From an uncultured Christensenella sp. (GTDB taxonomy: Bacteria > Bacillota > Clostridia > Christensenellales > Pumilibacteraceae): a stretch of DNA of 64,000 nucleotides. The notes below the pieces were generated by a model. It searched no databases, was not told where the DNA came from, and saw only the letters and a list, made by a program, of their open reading frames with translations. Shown one piece after another: positions 62,467-64,000 of this stretch. The stretch lies in assembly GCA_949948895.1 (NCBI GenBank), contig CATLHE010000002.1, positions 92,501 through 156,500 of the forward strand, written 5' to 3'. Positions within the stretch are counted from its first letter, which is position 1, and the number at the start of each line of letters is the position of its first letter. The position numbers and the translations under genes were made by a program.

Positions 62467-64000
62467 GTGAAAAATGGTAAAAAGATATTAAGTTTAGTGT
62501 TCTTATGCATGGTTGCGCTGACGGTGTTTATGCTTGTTGCCTGCGGCGATAAAAACGACGGTAACGATGAAGGCGATACAAACAGTCCGCCTGACCACAC
62601 ACACGCGCTTACGCTTGTGGATGCAACGGCTGCCGACTGTGAAACGAGCGGCAACAGCGCGTATTACGCTTGCGCTTGCGGTAAGTGGTTTTGGGATAGC
62701 AATGGCGTGACCGAAATTATTGATAAAGCGAGCGTTGATATAAAAGCCGCGGGGCATAGCTATGCCGAAACTTGGTCGAAAAATAATACGCATCATTGGC
62801 ATGCTGCGACTTGCAAACATACAAACGAAAAAAGCGACTTGCAAAATCACATGATGAAAAACGGGGTTTGTGCGGTTTGCGGATATTTGGGAAGCGGAAT
62901 TTATTTTAATACCTTGCAAGTCGGTCAAGATGATACGGCATACGGAAAAGTATCGAATGCTACAACCGTGTTTTCTTTTCTAAAAGAAATTGCTGTGCCC
63001 GACGACGTAAATTATACGGTCTGCACAGATTTGGCTTGCACTCAGACGGTTCCGAGCAAAACCGTATCATTGGAGATCGGCGACAATATTTTTTATATCC
63101 TTGCCGAATATGGTAATAAATCAAAGCTGTACACCGTAACTGTGCGCCGCCGTCCTAAATATACGGTTTCTTACAATACAAACGGCGGCAGTGCGGTAGA
63201 AAAGCAACTGATAGAGGAAGACGATACGATTTCCGCACCAATGACCGCCAAGATCGGTTATAGTTTTGTGAATTGGACGGTAGACGATAATGCGGTTACG
63301 TTCCCGTATACGATTGCAAAAAATACGGAATTGCATGCTGTATTTACGGCGAATACCTACGTGGTTACATTGGATGTAAACGGCGGCGACGGTTTGGCGC
63401 AGTCTACATATAATGCGGTATACGATAGCGAGTTTACGCCCGTTACTCCAACACGCACGGGATATACATTTGAGGGCTGGTACGACGGTGAGACCAAATA
63501 TGAATCAACTGTATGGCGGTATGCCGAAAACAAAACATTTATCGCACAATGGCAGCCAAAATCATACACTTTTAGAGTTTTAAATAAATATGATTGCGAT
63601 AGCACGAGTGTGAGTATGCTACAAACATATAGATGCGATCAGCTTATCACAATAAAGGCAAGTAAACATTTGGGCTACGAATGGAAAGGCTGGTATGATG
63701 GCAACACATTGATATCAACGGATCTAAGCTATACATTTAATATGCCCGCCTCAAATACAACATACACGGCGAAATGGAAGCTCGCGGAAGAAATGCGAGA
63801 TTTCAGCTTTACTTCTTCCGAATTCAAATGCGAAATAACAGGTGTGAAAAATACCTCGTTATCAAATATAACAATTCCCAAATGTGTCACGAGTATTGGA
63901 GCTTCCGCGTTCAGCGGTTGTAGCAGCTTAACGAGCATAACCATTCCGAATAGAGTCATGAGTATCGGAAGCTCTGCATTTAGCGGTTGTAGCAGCTTAA
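62467..64000 (+). CDS. Surface lipoprotein with InlB-type and BspA-type leucine-rich repeats (3' end cut by window)
   Basis: The frame is open from GTG 62467 to the window end (at least 511 codons). GAGGTGG gives the ribosome site. The signal peptide MKNGKKILSLVFLCMVALTV ends near MLVACGDK, a lipobox. Next come a Cys/His-rich segment (about residues 50-140) resembling flanking domains of gut surface proteins, a short beta domain, then two or three InlB B-type repeats with GYTFEGWYDG and TYTAKW patterns, and finally BspA-like leucine-rich repeats (TSIGASAFSGCSSLTSITIP) that continue beyond the edge. Such proteins mediate adhesion or ligand binding at the cell surface. Expression is probably controlled by the divergent XRE regulator through the paired operators. 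Confidence 0.85.
   Translation, partial: MKNGKKILSLVFLCMVALTVFMLVACGDKNDGNDEGDTNSPPDHTHALTLVDATAADCETSGNSAYYACACGKWFWDSNGVTEIIDKASVDIKAAGHSYAETWSKNNTHHWHAATCKHTNEKSDLQNHMMKNGVCAVCGYLGSGIYFNTLQVGQDDTAYGKVSNATTVFSFLKEIAVPDDVNYTVCTDLACTQTVPSKTVSLEIGDNIFYILAEYGNKSKLYTVTVRRRPKYTVSYNTNGGSAVEKQLIEEDDTISAPMTAKIGYSFVNWTVDDNAVTFPYTIAKNTELHAVFTANTYVVTLDVNGGDGLAQSTYNAVYDSEFTPVTPTRTGYTFEGWYDGETKYESTVWRYAENKTFIAQWQPKSYTFRVLNKYDCDSTSVSMLQTYRCDQLITIKASKHLGYEWKGWYDGNTLISTDLSYTFNMPASNTTYTAKWKLAEEMRDFSFTSSEFKCEITGVKNTSLSNITIPKCVTSIGASAFSGCSSLTSITIPNRVMSIGSSAFSGCSSL

Overview
The window reads as chromosome from a bacterium of the Bacillota (Firmicutes), most likely an uncultured gut Clostridia-type lineage. This is inferred from strong GGAGG ribosome sites, TTGACA/TATAAT promoters with 17-bp spacers, the gene pairings tilS-hpt and rpsF-ssb-rpsR, a TM1266-type hydrogenase regulator, lipoprotein-anchored starch enzymes and an energy-coupling set lacking obvious respiratory genes. 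Base composition is balanced to GC-leaning, and codons TTA, CTA and TCA are almost unused in core genes. I cannot name a genus. No tRNA, rRNA, CRISPR array, transposase or phage gene was found.

Layout. 1-4.9 kb: an acyl-CoA synthetase-like enzyme cut by the left edge, a PhnP-like hydrolase, an eight-helix membrane protein with a zinc ribbon, and a small HTH protein. 4.9-8.8 kb: citrate synthase faces away from an operon of a TM1266-type regulator, a solute-binding lipoprotein and a permease; that operon starts with a strongly folded leader RNA resembling a riboswitch. 8.8-16.4 kb: CtpE-like P-type ATPase, CBS protein, a lipoprotein with a possible permuted papain fold, then uracil permease plus upp. 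16.4-23.2 kb: pheA, secA, prfB, tsaD and a membrane protein. 23.2-26.7 kb: TetR regulator and a copper ATPase running in frame into a CopZ-like domain. 26.9-30.6 kb: a 1236-residue anchored protein with a repeated core. 30.7-44.1 kb: starch/maltodextrin locus (binding protein, two permeases, GH13 lipoprotein, secreted pullulanase, cytosolic pullulanase) separated by mosaics of dispersed repeats. 44.4-52 kb: rpoB-rpoC. 52-54.9 kb: an AT-rich membrane gene, a zinc-ribbon membrane protein and an XRE regulator, then more repeats. 54.9-62 kb: tilS-hpt-methyltransferase-rsmI, dnaA, a DUF1934-like protein, an MBL hydrolase and rpsF-ssb-rpsR. 62.1-64 kb: an HTH regulator divergent from a repeat-rich surface lipoprotein cut by the right edge.

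How the genes work together. The starch genes form a coherent path: surface pullulanase and GH13 enzyme cut glucans, the binding protein and permeases import oligosaccharides (their ATPase is elsewhere), and the cytosolic pullulanase debranches what enters. uraA-upp is uracil salvage. Most of the rest is housekeeping.

Most notable. (1) Seven to eight genes, including dnaA, tilS, pheA and copA, have a -10 box only 6-11 nt before the start codon and no ribosome site, predicting leaderless mRNAs in a genome that otherwise uses Shine-Dalgarno sites. (2) The leader at 6521-6642 has a long closing stem and an alternative pairing that would mask the ribosome site. (3) The copper ATPase has DKTAT instead of DKTGT, and its CopZ-like tail has its own promoter, ribosome site and ATG. 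(4) Two small HTH genes sit beside paired palindromes with regular geometry. (5) Dispersed repeats end exactly at promoters. All promoter, RNA-fold and operator calls were made by eye.
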